The position numbers and the translations under genes were made by a program. A stretch of DNA of 53,179 nt from Methylobacillus sp. GTDB taxonomy: Bacteria > Pseudomonadota > Gammaproteobacteria > Burkholderiales > Burkholderiaceae_C. Numbering within the stretch: the first letter of the stretch is position 1; each line of letters begins with the position of its first letter. Positions 26,352 through 35,221 of the stretch are shown here, piece by piece. Below the pieces are notes generated by a model that worked only from the letters and a program-made list of their open reading frames with translations, ran no database searches and was not told where the DNA came from. The stretch is from assembly GCA_018607835.1 (NCBI GenBank), contig JABBAS010000023.1:1-53179 (forward strand). Direction: 5' to 3'.

Positions 26352-27253
26352 GCACCCAAACCACCGCACACACCATGGCCATCCAAGCCAGTCGCAAGCC
26401 GTCGGCCTTCACCTTAGAACGCTTTTGGCTTTACCTCATCCTGTGCCTCTTCGCCTTCATGTTCTTGATGCCCATCTATGTGATGCTCGTTAACTCCATC
26501 AAGCCGTTAGACGAAATACGCGCGGGTAACTTAGTCGCCCTCCCCCTAGCCCCCACCATTGAGCCGTGGGTGCAGGCCTGGAGTCAGGCCCAAATCGGCG
26601 TGCAAGCGACCGGCCTCAAGCCCTACTTCTTAAATTCATTTTTAATGGTCATCCCTGCCGTCTTGATCTCGACGGCGTTGGGCGCACTGAACGGCTATGT
26701 CTTAACGCAGTTCAAGGTCAAAGGCGGCACCTTGTTATTCGGACTGGTCTTGTTTTCCGTGTTCATCCCCTTCCAAATCGTGCTGATCCCCATGGCTCGC
26801 CTACTGGGTGAACTGGGGTTGGCGGGATCGGTGAAGGGTCTGATTTTGGTTCACACGGTGTACGGCATTGGCTTTGGCACCTTGTTCTTCCGAAATTTTT
26901 ACGCCGCGTTCCCACAAGAGTTGGTGAAGTCAGCGCGCATGGATGGCGCTGGCTTTTTCGTCTTGTTCTGGCGCTTGATGTTGCCTGCCAGTCTGCCGAT
27001 TGTTGTTGTCAACATCATCTGGCAGTTCACCAACATATGGAATGACTTCCTGTTTGGTGCCTCCTTCAGCGACTACTCCTCCTACCCCCTAACCGTTGCG
27101 CTCAACAACTTAGTCAGCAGCTCAACGGGGGTCAAAGAATACAACGTCCACTTTGCAGGCGCATTTATCGCCGCCTTACCCACACTCATCGTTTACATCG
27201 TGTCGGGTAAGTACTTTGTGCGTGGCTTGATGGCCGGCTCGGTCAAAGGCTAA
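26348..27253 (+). CDS. gtsC: Sugar ABC transporter permease (MalG-like)
   Basis: The 301-residue inner-membrane protein has six hydrophobic spans and the EAA-loop SARMDGAGFFVLFWRLMLPASLPI at about 197-220. It has the longer N-terminal arm of MalG-type subunits. It forms the heterodimeric channel with the preceding gene product. Its ATG overlaps the gtsB stop (ATGA), indicating coupled translation, and gtsD follows after 13 bases. Confidence 0.9.
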   Translation: MSTQTTAHTMAIQASRKPSAFTLERFWLYLILCLFAFMFLMPIYVMLVNSIKPLDEIRAGNLVALPLAPTIEPWVQAWSQAQIGVQATGLKPYFLNSFLMVIPAVLISTALGALNGYVLTQFKVKGGTLLFGLVLFSVFIPFQIVLIPMARLLGELGLAGSVKGLILVHTVYGIGFGTLFFRNFYAAFPQELVKSARMDGAGFFVLFWRLMLPASLPIVVVNIIWQFTNIWNDFLFGASFSDYSSYPLTVALNNLVSSSTGVKEYNVHFAGAFIAALPTLIVYIVSGKYFVRGLMAGSVKG

Positions 27254-27266
27254 TAGAAAGAATCAC

Positions 27267-28325
27267 ATGACTTCACTCACTATTGAAAATGTATACAAGC
27301 AGTTTGGTCAAACCAAAATATTGCAAGACATCAGCTTAGATTTGGCTGACGGCGAGTTTTTGGTTTTGGTCGGCCCCTCAGGTTGTGGCAAAAGTACGCT
27401 GATGAACATCGTTGCGGGCTTAGAGGAGCCTAGCGCAGGTCGCGTGACCTTAGGCACCAGAGACATCACCTACCTCCCCCCTGACGAACGTGACGTTGCG
27501 ATGGTCTTCCAAAGCTACGCCTTGTATCCCAACATGACGGTGGCACAAAACATCGCATTCCCATTAGAGATGCGCAAGGTACCCAAAGCGGACCGGCAAG
27601 CCGCCGTACAGAAAGTATCCAACATGCTGCAGATCGATCACCTACTAGACCGCAAGCCACGCGCCTTGTCAGGCGGTCAACGGCAACGTGTCGCCATCGG
27701 TCGTGCATTGGCCCGCTCACCGTCGCTTTTCTTATTTGACGAGCCTTTATCTAACCTCGACGCTAAACTGCGCGTCGACATGCGCGCCGAGTTGAAGAAG
27801 CTGCACATGCGCACCGGGGTGACCACCATCTACGTCACCCACGACCAAGTTGAGGCGATGACACTCGGTACACGGATCGCCGTTTTAAAGGACGGACTGA
27901 TTCAACAACTTGCAACGCCAATGGAGTTGTACGAGCGGCCCGCTAACTTGTTCGTCGCTGGCTTCATTGGCTCGCCTAGCATCAACACCGCCGAGGCATC
28001 GGTGGATGCAAGCGGTAACGTGTGCCTGCAAGCGCAACCCGTCGGTGTTCGTATTGATCCCGTACACGTCAACAAAACCGTTATTTTTGGCATTCGTCCA
28101 GAAGACTTGGTCGTTGACAGCGACGGCGTGATCGACGCGACGGTTAGCCTGCTAGAGCCTACGGGTGCAGAGAGCTACGTGTTGGTCGACACCGCATTTG
28201 GCGAGTTCACACTGCGCATGCCAGGGCCGGGACAATTTAACTTAGGCGATAAGCTGAAGCTCAGTTTTCCGGCCGCTAAGGTACACATCTTCGATAAGGC
28301 GAGCGAAGTCCGTCTAAACGATTAG
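27267..28325 (+). CDS. gtsD: Sugar ABC transporter ATPase (MalK/UgpC-like)
   Basis: The 352-residue protein has an ABC domain and a C-terminal TOBE/regulatory region. Visible are Walker A GPSGCGKST, Q-loop VFQSYALYPNMTV, signature LSGGQRQRVAIGRAL, Walker B LFLFDEPLSNLDAKLR, switch TIYVTHDQVEAMT and, from about 240, the OB-fold segment with FGIRPEDLVV. It drives gtsBC and, as in other MalK/MsmK-like proteins, might serve more than one permease. Confidence 0.92.
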   Translation: MTSLTIENVYKQFGQTKILQDISLDLADGEFLVLVGPSGCGKSTLMNIVAGLEEPSAGRVTLGTRDITYLPPDERDVAMVFQSYALYPNMTVAQNIAFPLEMRKVPKADRQAAVQKVSNMLQIDHLLDRKPRALSGGQRQRVAIGRALARSPSLFLFDEPLSNLDAKLRVDMRAELKKLHMRTGVTTIYVTHDQVEAMTLGTRIAVLKDGLIQQLATPMELYERPANLFVAGFIGSPSINTAEASVDASGNVCLQAQPVGVRIDPVHVNKTVIFGIRPEDLVVDSDGVIDATVSLLEPTGAESYVLVDTAFGEFTLRMPGPGQFNLGDKLKLSFPAAKVHIFDKASEVRLND

Positions 28326-28337
28326 TCCGAGCGTCTG

Positions 28338-29345
28338 GTGCTCCCAGCTCCCCCCGGCGTCTACGTCATCCGTAACGCATCTTTTGAAGCGTGGTTGCTG
28401 CCATTGGGTGCGCGCCTCATGCAATTGTGGTGGCTAGGTGCACCGGAAGGACCGCGCCCTTTGTGCGTGGGGTTTGAATCACCCCAAGACTACCGCTCAG
28501 ACAACCTGTCTATGGGCAGTGTCTGTGGTCGCTACGGCAACCGCATTGAGGACGCCCTGTTAGGGGTTGCTGACCAGCGCTACGCCCTAGACGTCAACCA
28601 CCCCATGGGCCACTGCCTACACGGTGGACGTGTCGGTTTTGGGAAACGCGTGTGGCGCGTGCGTGCACACACGCCGACGGCTCTCAGCTTTCACCTGCAC
28701 TCCGCCTCGGGTGACCAGGGGTTCCCGGGTAACTGCGACGCATCCGTCAGTTACGCGCTCAGCAACGATGGCTGCCTCACGTGGACGGCCACGGCGCAGG
28801 TTGATGCGCCCTGCCCAATTAACTTGGTGCCACATCCCTACTGGAATTTAGACGGCCACGCCGACGTGACCACTCACCAGCTGTGGGTCAATGCACACAC
28901 GTATCTGCCACTCAATGCGCGCGAGCTACCCGAGCCGCCAGCGAGCGTCGCGGACACCCCCTTTGACTACACGACTGCCCGCCACATACGCCGCGCAGAT
29001 ATACCCGCGCTTGATGCCGCCTACCTCATTCATCGTGCAGCCTCTGCCGACCACGGCAATGGCCTGCACGTCGCGGCAAGGTGCGAGGCGGGTGGCTTGC
29101 GCTTGACGGTTTCCACTGATCGCCCCTTCGTGCACCTATACGCCGCTGCCGGTCTGGCCCCGCAGTCCGTAGCGGAGGCCAACGGCCACGCCAAACCCTT
29201 GGGGGTCGCGCATCAGCCGGGGGCCGGACTCTGTTTGGAGACAGAAGACTGGCCCAACGGGCCCGCCAACCAACGCGAGGAAGTTTGGTACGATGCCCAT
29301 CGGGCCTACAGCCACAAGGCACGGTGGCAATTCACAACCTTATAG
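28338..29345 (+). CDS. Aldose 1-epimerase (galactose mutarotase-like)
   Basis: The 335-residue protein matches GalM-type mutarotases: NRIEDALLGV, NHPMGHCLHGGRVGFGKRVW with a substrate His, LVPHPYWNLDGH with the catalytic-type His, FDYTTARHIR, and a C-terminal LCLETEDWPNG with the catalytic-type Glu. It interconverts alpha and beta anomers of imported aldoses, so glucokinase or other enzymes get the right form. The likely start is a GTG at 28338, 12 bases after the gtsD stop. The start is less certain because no ribosome binding site stands out. Confidence 0.87.
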   Translation: MLPAPPGVYVIRNASFEAWLLPLGARLMQLWWLGAPEGPRPLCVGFESPQDYRSDNLSMGSVCGRYGNRIEDALLGVADQRYALDVNHPMGHCLHGGRVGFGKRVWRVRAHTPTALSFHLHSASGDQGFPGNCDASVSYALSNDGCLTWTATAQVDAPCPINLVPHPYWNLDGHADVTTHQLWVNAHTYLPLNARELPEPPASVADTPFDYTTARHIRRADIPALDAAYLIHRAASADHGNGLHVAARCEAGGLRLTVSTDRPFVHLYAAAGLAPQSVAEANGHAKPLGVAHQPGAGLCLETEDWPNGPANQREEVWYDAHRAYSHKARWQFTTL

Positions 29346-29356
29346 GCCACGACGCG

Positions 29357-30562
29357 ATGCGATCCAACACGGCGATACCCCTCGATGCATGGATGACGCG
29401 ACTGGGCTTACACCTTCCCGTTCAAGTTCGTGTCTACGCCGCTTTTTTTCTTTATGCATTTAGCATGGGCGGCTTTTACCCACGCTTGCCTGAGCTGCAA
29501 GTTCAGATGGGGGTCGGCGAAGGCACGCTCGGCTTGGCCATCATGGGTGTCGCAGCAGGCATGCTGGTCTCGCTCACGTTTTTTGTCCCTCAGCTTGAAC
29601 GCATGCGCAGCCGAACCGTGCTGCTCACCACGCTACCGGTGATCTCTATCGCCTTTGCGCTGGCCTCACACATGCGCGCGGCAGTTGCCGTCTTTTTCTT
29701 TTTGTTCTTGGTCGGTCTGGTGATGGGCTTCATTGAGACCATTGTGAATCTCGAAGCCGACCGGATTGAACACCAAACCGGAACACGCATCATGAACCGG
29801 TCGCACGGCTTCTGGAGCATCGGGTTTTTTGCGGGGGGTGCCATCAGCGCGGTCTTTGCGCGTTTCGACATATCGCCGCAGAGTCAGCTTTGGGTGACCG
29901 CGGGCGTTGTCTATCTGCTCATGGTTTTATTGCTCGGCCGTTTTCAACCAACACCCGCGCGTACGCAGCACCCAACAACCCCTGAAACACCGCGTTGGGC
30001 CACCCCCACCAAAGGCATTCTGTTGTTGGTCTCCGTTTGCGCGTCCGCTTTATTGCTTGAAGGTGCTGGCTACGATTGGTCGGCCATCTACATGCGCGGT
30101 GTGTTCGATAGCAGTGCCGCCTTTGCCGCCTCTGCCGTCTCTGTCATTGCGCTTGCTCAAGCCAGCACCCGCTTCATCGCAGACCAGGTGGTGCAGCGCT
30201 TTGGCCCGGTCACAACGGCTCGCTGGCTCATAAGCGTGCTACTGATAGGAACCATCGCCGTAACAGTTGCGCCAAACGTCTTTACAGCGATGCTGGGTTT
30301 TGCACTGATGGGTGTGGGCTCCAGCGCCATTTTCCCGATGGCCATGTCCGCCGCTGCCCAACGGTCCGACCGATCCGCCACCCTCAACGTCGCCGCCATG
30401 GCGCAATACGGCTTCGTGGTGTTTTTACTGGCGCCGCCCCTGCTCGGCTTTGTGGCCGAACACCTGGGCCTGCGCTGGTCATTTGGCGTCAGTATCCCCC
30501 TGATTTTATTGAGCCTACTGAGCAGTGGCGCCCTTGCCCCAGACAAGGGGCACCACGCTTAG
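29357..30562 (+). CDS. MFS transporter (YbjJ-like)
   Basis: The 401-residue membrane protein has about twelve hydrophobic segments and resembles the YbjJ-like branch of the major facilitator superfamily: FYPRLPELQVQMGVGEGTLGLAIMG, LVMGFIETIVNLEADRIE, NRSHGFWSIGFFAGG, LLEGAGYDWSAIYMR and a C-terminal QYGFVVFLLAPPLLGFVAEHLGLR. Substrate unknown; the setting suggests a sugar or sugar derivative, perhaps export of surplus. The frame reaches back into the epimerase gene, but the ATG at 29357 fits. It converges on the DUF1479 gene with a 4-base overlap of stops. Confidence 0.82.
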   Translation: MRSNTAIPLDAWMTRLGLHLPVQVRVYAAFFLYAFSMGGFYPRLPELQVQMGVGEGTLGLAIMGVAAGMLVSLTFFVPQLERMRSRTVLLTTLPVISIAFALASHMRAAVAVFFFLFLVGLVMGFIETIVNLEADRIEHQTGTRIMNRSHGFWSIGFFAGGAISAVFARFDISPQSQLWVTAGVVYLLMVLLLGRFQPTPARTQHPTTPETPRWATPTKGILLLVSVCASALLLEGAGYDWSAIYMRGVFDSSAAFAASAVSVIALAQASTRFIADQVVQRFGPVTTARWLISVLLIGTIAVTVAPNVFTAMLGFALMGVGSSAIFPMAMSAAAQRSDRSATLNVAAMAQYGFVVFLLAPPLLGFVAEHLGLRWSFGVSIPLILLSLLSSGALAPDKGHHA

Positions 30563-31806
30563 TCCGCGTAGCCCATTTGACGTCTGCCCAGCGGCGTGAG
30601 GTCGGCCGGTGTGGCACGCGCAGACAGCCCCAACTCGTAGTCCTCTGCGGCGAAATCAGGCGACGATGCACCGGTCTCAAATGCGGCTCGCTGCAAGTCA
30701 GAAAACACGCGATTTTTTTCGCAGTCGGGCGCCGCGCCGATGTATATGACGTTGCTATACCCCTTGCCCTGATGCGCGTCCTCAACCCCGTGAATCATGT
30801 CGGCATGCCACCAGACGGTGTCGCCGGGCTCAACCGTTGGGATGGGTCCGTACGCGTCCAAAAGTAGGCTGTGATATTGCGGATTGACCACCATGGCACG
30901 ACCCGCCTGTGCACCACAGAGATCGTCGTCCGCCACATCGTCTTGCAGGGCGCGTAAGAGCATCCACGGAATCGCTTTCACAATGGGAAGCACATTGAGC
31001 GTGCCGTCGCCCGCGCCCTGACGCGTCAACGCCGTCCAGCCTTGGAAGGTTCTAAACATGCGGCAAACCGCGGGCGACGGAATCTCTCGTGTCTCCGTTC
31101 TGAACGCGGCATCAAATGCACTATAGGCGGCCAAATCACCGCCATAAATATGACGGTAGACTTGGCGATAACCGGGATCAATCCAGCGCTCAATCGAGCC
31201 ACCATCAACGTGTGGCGACAAGCCCAAAGTGGCATCGCCTGGCTGACGCTGACGCACCCGGTCCACGTAAGTTAACTCTTGGTCGGGGTTAAAGACCGGC
31301 TGACCATCGTGTGTGTACTGCCACAACCGGTTGAGCCATTGGCGCGTCGTCGCGAGATCTTCAGATTGTCTGGCCTGCATTTGTGGCTTGGACCAGTACA
31401 CGCTGTAAATCTGGGGACGCGAACTCGCCAGCGCACTAAAGTATTGGTCAATACCGCGTTTAGACGCCATGCGCTCCAAATACTTGACGTCTGTCAGGTA
31501 CTGCGCAATGTCGTCGTTCCATTCATTGATCTGTTGTGGTTCAAACACCCCGCGCACCACCACACAACCCCGCCGACGTATGGTGTCTTTTTGCGCGTCG
31601 CTCACCTGTGCCAACGCACTGAAGTCGACCTCAGGAACCGGACACTCTCCCCGGTCACGCTGTGCTTTCACGTCGGACACTTCTTGCGCGATCTCTTCAG
31701 TCAGTCGATCAAAACGATCTTTCAAGTCTGGAATCTGCGCGCGCAACAGGCGTTTACTCGCAACAATGGCGTCGCGAAAGGCGCCATTCGGGTCGGTCTT
31801 ATTCAT
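30559..31806 (-). CDS. DUF1479 protein, putative Fe(II)/2-oxoglutarate-dependent oxygenase
   Basis: The 415-residue protein matches the DUF1479 family (E. coli YbiU). A candidate iron-binding triad is visible: HxD in LGLSPHVDGGSIERW (about 197-199) and a distal His in WWHADMIHGVEDAHQGKG (about 345). It has no assigned function. It lies 3' of the LacI-family gene with an 8-base overlap, and GAGG precedes its ATG, so the two are co-transcribed and auto-controlled by the operators upstream of lacI. This places it with sugar metabolism, perhaps oxidising or de-alkylating a sugar derivative. That role is inference. Confidence 0.8.
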   Translation of the reverse strand: MNKTDPNGAFRDAIVASKRLLRAQIPDLKDRFDRLTEEIAQEVSDVKAQRDRGECPVPEVDFSALAQVSDAQKDTIRRRGCVVVRGVFEPQQINEWNDDIAQYLTDVKYLERMASKRGIDQYFSALASSRPQIYSVYWSKPQMQARQSEDLATTRQWLNRLWQYTHDGQPVFNPDQELTYVDRVRQRQPGDATLGLSPHVDGGSIERWIDPGYRQVYRHIYGGDLAAYSAFDAAFRTETREIPSPAVCRMFRTFQGWTALTRQGAGDGTLNVLPIVKAIPWMLLRALQDDVADDDLCGAQAGRAMVVNPQYHSLLLDAYGPIPTVEPGDTVWWHADMIHGVEDAHQGKGYSNVIYIGAAPDCEKNRVFSDLQRAAFETGASSPDFAAEDYELGLSARATPADLTPLGRRQMGYAD

Positions 31807-32830
31807 GAAGAACCTCGATAGGTGGTGGCGTAAGAAGGGTCTGCAAGGGCGTATGCGTCTGACCTGGATCTAATTGCTCAAGCAAATTACGCGCAATTAA
31901 TTCGCCAGTCAACGCGATGTCCTCAAAACAACCCAGCAGCGGTTGACGGATGTACAACGGTAACGTGGTGCTGTACTTGGTCACCACGTCAATGTCACGT
32001 CCAATGCTGAGATTGCAATCAGTCAGGCCGCCCATTAAAGCAATCAAAATCGACTCGCGGGTGACCACCAAGCCATCGTACTTCCGTGCCTGTGCCGCCG
32101 CCCAGGTATAGACATGGTCAGCGCTACCATCAATGTCCAGCTTTGACACCGCGCGCCCTTGGACGCCGTGTGCCTTGCAGGCCGCGTTAAAGCCATTGAG
32201 CAGGTGCTCTCTAAACGTCGCGCCCTCGTGCGGCAGCAAAATACCCAACTTCTTACGGCCGCGCGCGGCCAGCGTGGCGACAGCGGCCCCAGTGTATTGC
32301 TCATTCGCAAAGTCGACATACGGGTGTTTTGGGGCACCATCCGCGGCCACGCGGCCCGACAGGAGTAAATGTGTGCGTCCGTGGGTGCAGAACGGAAAGC
32401 CTTGCTGCAGCAGATACTTCACACGGACATCTTCAGGCGAGACGTGCGAGATCACAATGGCGTCGGCCAGTCCGCGCTCCACCACGTAACGCAACGACGC
32501 CAGAGGGTCTCCGCCTTTGGCATCAGGTAAAACGATCATGTGGTATTCGGTGTCCGCTAAGGCATCACTCACACCCAACAACAGGTCTTTGAACGCTGGC
32601 TGGTTCACGTCGCGGCGGTCCATGATGAAGGCCACGACCCAGGTCTTGCCGGTTTTTAGGCGTACCGCGGCCCGGTCACGAACGTAATTGAGTTTTTTAG
32701 CTGTGGCGAGCACCCGTTCCCGCGTTTCCGGAATGACTGCAGTAGAGCCGGCCAACGCGCGCGAAACCGTCGCCAGCGACAAGCCGGTGGCGGCAGCAAT
32801 GGTTCCTATCGTGGCTTTTTTAGGCGGCAT
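31799..32830 (-). CDS. LacI-family transcriptional regulator
   Basis: The 343-residue protein has an N-terminal LacI helix-turn-helix (ATIGTIAAATGLSLATVSRALAG, then hinge helix AAVRLKTGKT) and a periplasmic-binding-protein-like sensor domain. Core motifs are LLLGVSDALADTEYHMIVLP, FVDFANEQYTG-like PYVDFANEQYTGAAVATLAARG and RESILIALMGGLTD. The frame opens at a TTG at 32842, but the ATG at 32830 has GGAG 8 bases upstream. Two copies of its probable operator lie at 32853 and 32908 and a third at 24075 before gtsA, pointing to autoregulation and control of sugar uptake. The inducer is not known. Confidence 0.9.
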   Translation of the reverse strand: MPPKKATIGTIAAATGLSLATVSRALAGSTAVIPETRERVLATAKKLNYVRDRAAVRLKTGKTWVVAFIMDRRDVNQPAFKDLLLGVSDALADTEYHMIVLPDAKGGDPLASLRYVVERGLADAIVISHVSPEDVRVKYLLQQGFPFCTHGRTHLLLSGRVAADGAPKHPYVDFANEQYTGAAVATLAARGRKKLGILLPHEGATFREHLLNGFNAACKAHGVQGRAVSKLDIDGSADHVYTWAAAQARKYDGLVVTRESILIALMGGLTDCNLSIGRDIDVVTKYSTTLPLYIRQPLLGCFEDIALTGELIARNLLEQLDPGQTHTPLQTLLTPPPIEVLHE

Positions 32831-32852
32831 GCGATTCTCCAACGGGCAATTA

Positions 32853-32866
32853 TGTAAACGTTTTCA
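32853..32866. promoter_or_regulatory. LacI-type operator next to the regulator gene
   Basis: TGTAAACGTTTTCA is a near-perfect palindrome around a central CG. It lies 23 bases before the LacI-family gene's start codon (minus strand), where a bound repressor would block its transcription. It shares TGTAAACGTT and the final CA with the boxes at 24075 and 32908. Confidence 0.75.
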
Positions 32867-32907
32867 CCCCCAGTCAACCTAGGCAAAACCCGATTTTTTT
32901 TGGCTTA

Positions 32908-32921
32908 TGTAAACGTTACCA
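32908..32921. promoter_or_regulatory. LacI-type operator facing the anhydrofructose-reductase gene
   Basis: TGTAAACGTTACCA lies 66 bases before the ATG at 32988 and 42 bases after the start of the box at 32853. The two centres are 55 bases apart, about five helical turns, so they lie on the same face of the DNA and could support looping between the divergent promoters. Confidence 0.75.
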
Positions 32922-32987
32922 TTACGCTCACGGGGATGACTGCATCAACGGCCGTCCGCCGTGACCATTGACACAAAGGAAAACACT

Positions 32988-33977
32988 ATGAAATGGGCTC
33001 TTGTTGGCGCTAGCACCATCGCTGACCAGTGGATGGTTAACGCGATTCGCGCCGCTGGTGACGACATTGTTGCCATCGTTTCAGGCGATTTGACGCGCGC
33101 CCAATCCTTCGCAACCAAGCATGCCATCCCGCACGCGCTTGACAACGAGACCGCGCTTGACCACTTAGGTATCGAGGCCGTCTATATCTCCAACACCAAC
33201 GAGAAGCACGAGGCCTCGGTTTGTCGCGCTGCCGCTGCCAAGCAGCACGTGCTGTGCGAAAAACCGCTGGCTGTCGCGCTAGATGCCGCCAGACGAATGG
33301 CCACCGCTTGCGACGACGCGGGTGTGACCATGGCAACAAACCACCACCTGCGCCACAACGCAGCACACCGTGCCATGCGCGCGCAGGTTCAAGGCGGCGC
33401 ACTGGGTCAGATCAGTTCTGCGCGCTTGAGTCACTCGGTCTATCTACCTAAGCACATTCAGGGTTGGCGCCTGACGGAGCGCGGCGCTGGCGGCGGCGTG
33501 GTGCTGGATATTGCCGTTCATAACGCAGACTCGCTGGCATTCATATTTGGCGACTACCCTAGCCAAGTGTGCGCGATGACCAGCAACACGGGTATGGCCA
33601 CCGGCCTCGAAGACAATGCCATGTCCATTTGGCAGTTTCCCAGCGGCATGACAGCGTTCACACACCAGGGCTTTAACACCCCCTTTGCACAGACGCATGT
33701 GCAAATACACGGCGACAAAGGCAGCTTGCACGGTGAAGGCATCTTGACGCAAGCCGCTGGCGGCACCTTGTCATTGAGCACGGCAGCAGGCACCGATGCC
33801 GTGGCACTAGACAACGACAACTTATACGAGCGCGTCATCAAAAATTTACACCTCGCCATACAAGATCAAGCCCATGCCAATGCCGATGGATGGGGCGGCG
33901 TCCGCTCCTTGTGCGTTGCGCATGCGATCTTAGAAAGCGCAGCGACGGGACGCACTGTCGACGTGCGCTATGACTGA
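32988..33977 (+). CDS. Gfo/Idh/MocA oxidoreductase, 1,5-anhydro-D-fructose reductase-like
   Basis: The 329-residue protein resembles the NADPH-dependent 1,5-anhydro-D-fructose reductase of Sinorhizobium/Ensifer, as recalled, along its whole length. It has MKWALVGASTIADQW at the nucleotide fold, VYISNTNEKH, the dinucleotide/substrate motif VLCEKPLAV with catalytic Lys (about 94), TNHHLRHNAAHRAMR, YLPKHIQGWRL and GGGVVLDIAVHNADSL with the catalytic-type Asp/His. That enzyme reduces anhydrofructose to 1,5-anhydromannitol. The ATG at 32988 has AAGGA and matches the family N-terminus; an in-frame GTG at 32961 is not used. It heads a three-gene operon and overlaps the next gene by 8 bases. Confidence 0.82.
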   Translation: MKWALVGASTIADQWMVNAIRAAGDDIVAIVSGDLTRAQSFATKHAIPHALDNETALDHLGIEAVYISNTNEKHEASVCRAAAAKQHVLCEKPLAVALDAARRMATACDDAGVTMATNHHLRHNAAHRAMRAQVQGGALGQISSARLSHSVYLPKHIQGWRLTERGAGGGVVLDIAVHNADSLAFIFGDYPSQVCAMTSNTGMATGLEDNAMSIWQFPSGMTAFTHQGFNTPFAQTHVQIHGDKGSLHGEGILTQAAGGTLSLSTAAGTDAVALDNDNLYERVIKNLHLAIQDQAHANADGWGGVRSLCVAHAILESAATGRTVDVRYD

Positions 33978-35208
33978 GGCGGTGAGGCCTCGTCTGCCCG
34001 AGACACCACCACCCAACTTTGAATCGGCGGCGTTTATCCGCGCCCACATCGCCGACATTCTGGCGTTTTATCGACCCAACGCCTACGACCCAAACGGCGG
34101 GTTTTTTCACTACTTTAGCGATGATGGCCACGTGTACAACCGAGGGCATCGCCATTTAGTGAGTGCCACACGGTTTGTATTTAATTGGGTACAAGCGTGG
34201 CAACACACCGGCGACCCACTCTACCAAAACTGGGCGCGACATGCGCTGGCGCACCTAGACCAGTCTTTTAGAACCGCTGACGGCGACTACGTTTGGACGC
34301 TACAAGATGGTCAACCCGAAGACGCCCGCATCATGGCTTATGGACAGGCGTTCGTGTTGCTAGCGAAGTCGTGGGCACACCGCATCGATCTGTGCACGGC
34401 GGCAGAGGTACGCGCCATTTTTGACCGCATGGACGTCGTTTTTTACGATGCATCAGCGGGGGCATATGCCGACGAGTGCAGCCGGGAAGGCCAACTACAC
34501 CCCTACCGTGGACAGAACGCCAATATGCACATGTGCGAGGCGTGTATTGCGGCCTTTGAGGCGACCGGTGATCCGATTTACCTTGACCGTGCACAGGCCT
34601 TGGCGACGACATTCACGCAGACACTCGTGCGCCAACCCAGCACAACGCATCCAAGCCACTGCGATGGCCAAATCTGGGAGCATTACGACCTGGACTGGCA
34701 ACCTGACTGGGCCTACAACCAAGACAATCCGGGTGATATTTTCAAACCATGGGGCTATCAGACGGGGCACCAAACCGAGTGGGCAAAGCTGTTACTCGCC
34801 ATTCACGCCGTCGCCCCCAACGACAGGTGGGTCAGCACCGCGCGCCACCTCCACGATGCCGCGTTTGCCAACGGCTGGGATACCACACACGGCGGTCTGG
34901 TTTATGGCTATGCCCCAGACGGACGTGTCTGTGACAGCGACAAATATTTTTGGGTGCAGGCTGAGTCGTTTGCAAGTGCCTGGCGACTCTGGCGCATCAC
35001 AGCGGATACCCGCTACCTGCAGCAATACACCGACACGTGGGCGTGGGCGTGGGCGCACTTGGTTGACCACCAAAACGGCGCTTGGTTTCGCATCGTCAAC
35101 GCCAAAGGCGACGCGTTGGAAACCACCAAGTCACCTGCCGGCAAAGTCGATTACCACACCATGGGTGCCTGCTGGGATGTCCTAAGCGTTGGCGGCCTGC
35201 AGGCTTAA
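33970..35208 (+). CDS. AGE-family sugar isomerase/epimerase (mannose isomerase/YihS-like)
   Basis: The 412-residue protein has the alpha6/alpha6-barrel pattern of the N-acylglucosamine 2-epimerase family. GGFFHYFSDDG, the catalytic-type segment RGQNANMHMCEACIAAFEAT (His near 184), the acidic HYDLDWQPDW, KPWGYQTGHQTEWAKLL with a second catalytic-type His, and KYFWVQAESFASAWRLW follow in order. Relatives of this branch interconvert mannose and fructose or epimerise aldoses at C2. The gene overlaps the reductase gene by 8 bases and is 13 bases from the second oxidoreductase gene. If it is a mannose isomerase, its fructose would feed the fructokinase encoded at 15358. Confidence 0.85.
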   Translation: MTEAVRPRLPETPPPNFESAAFIRAHIADILAFYRPNAYDPNGGFFHYFSDDGHVYNRGHRHLVSATRFVFNWVQAWQHTGDPLYQNWARHALAHLDQSFRTADGDYVWTLQDGQPEDARIMAYGQAFVLLAKSWAHRIDLCTAAEVRAIFDRMDVVFYDASAGAYADECSREGQLHPYRGQNANMHMCEACIAAFEATGDPIYLDRAQALATTFTQTLVRQPSTTHPSHCDGQIWEHYDLDWQPDWAYNQDNPGDIFKPWGYQTGHQTEWAKLLLAIHAVAPNDRWVSTARHLHDAAFANGWDTTHGGLVYGYAPDGRVCDSDKYFWVQAESFASAWRLWRITADTRYLQQYTDTWAWAWAHLVDHQNGAWFRIVNAKGDALETTKSPAGKVDYHTMGACWDVLSVGGLQA

Positions 35209-35221
35209 AACAGGAAACACG

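Noticed and set aside
32961-32987. GTG start at 32961 for the anhydrofructose-reductase-like gene
   Set aside because: The ATG at 32988 has AAGGA upstream and matches the N-terminus of the family; the extension has no counterpart.
34421-35185. A 254-residue open frame within the AGE-family gene
   Set aside because: It is an out-of-frame shadow of a well-supported gene, is rich in Arg, Pro, Thr and Ser as such shadows are in GC-rich DNA, and shows no recognisable domain.
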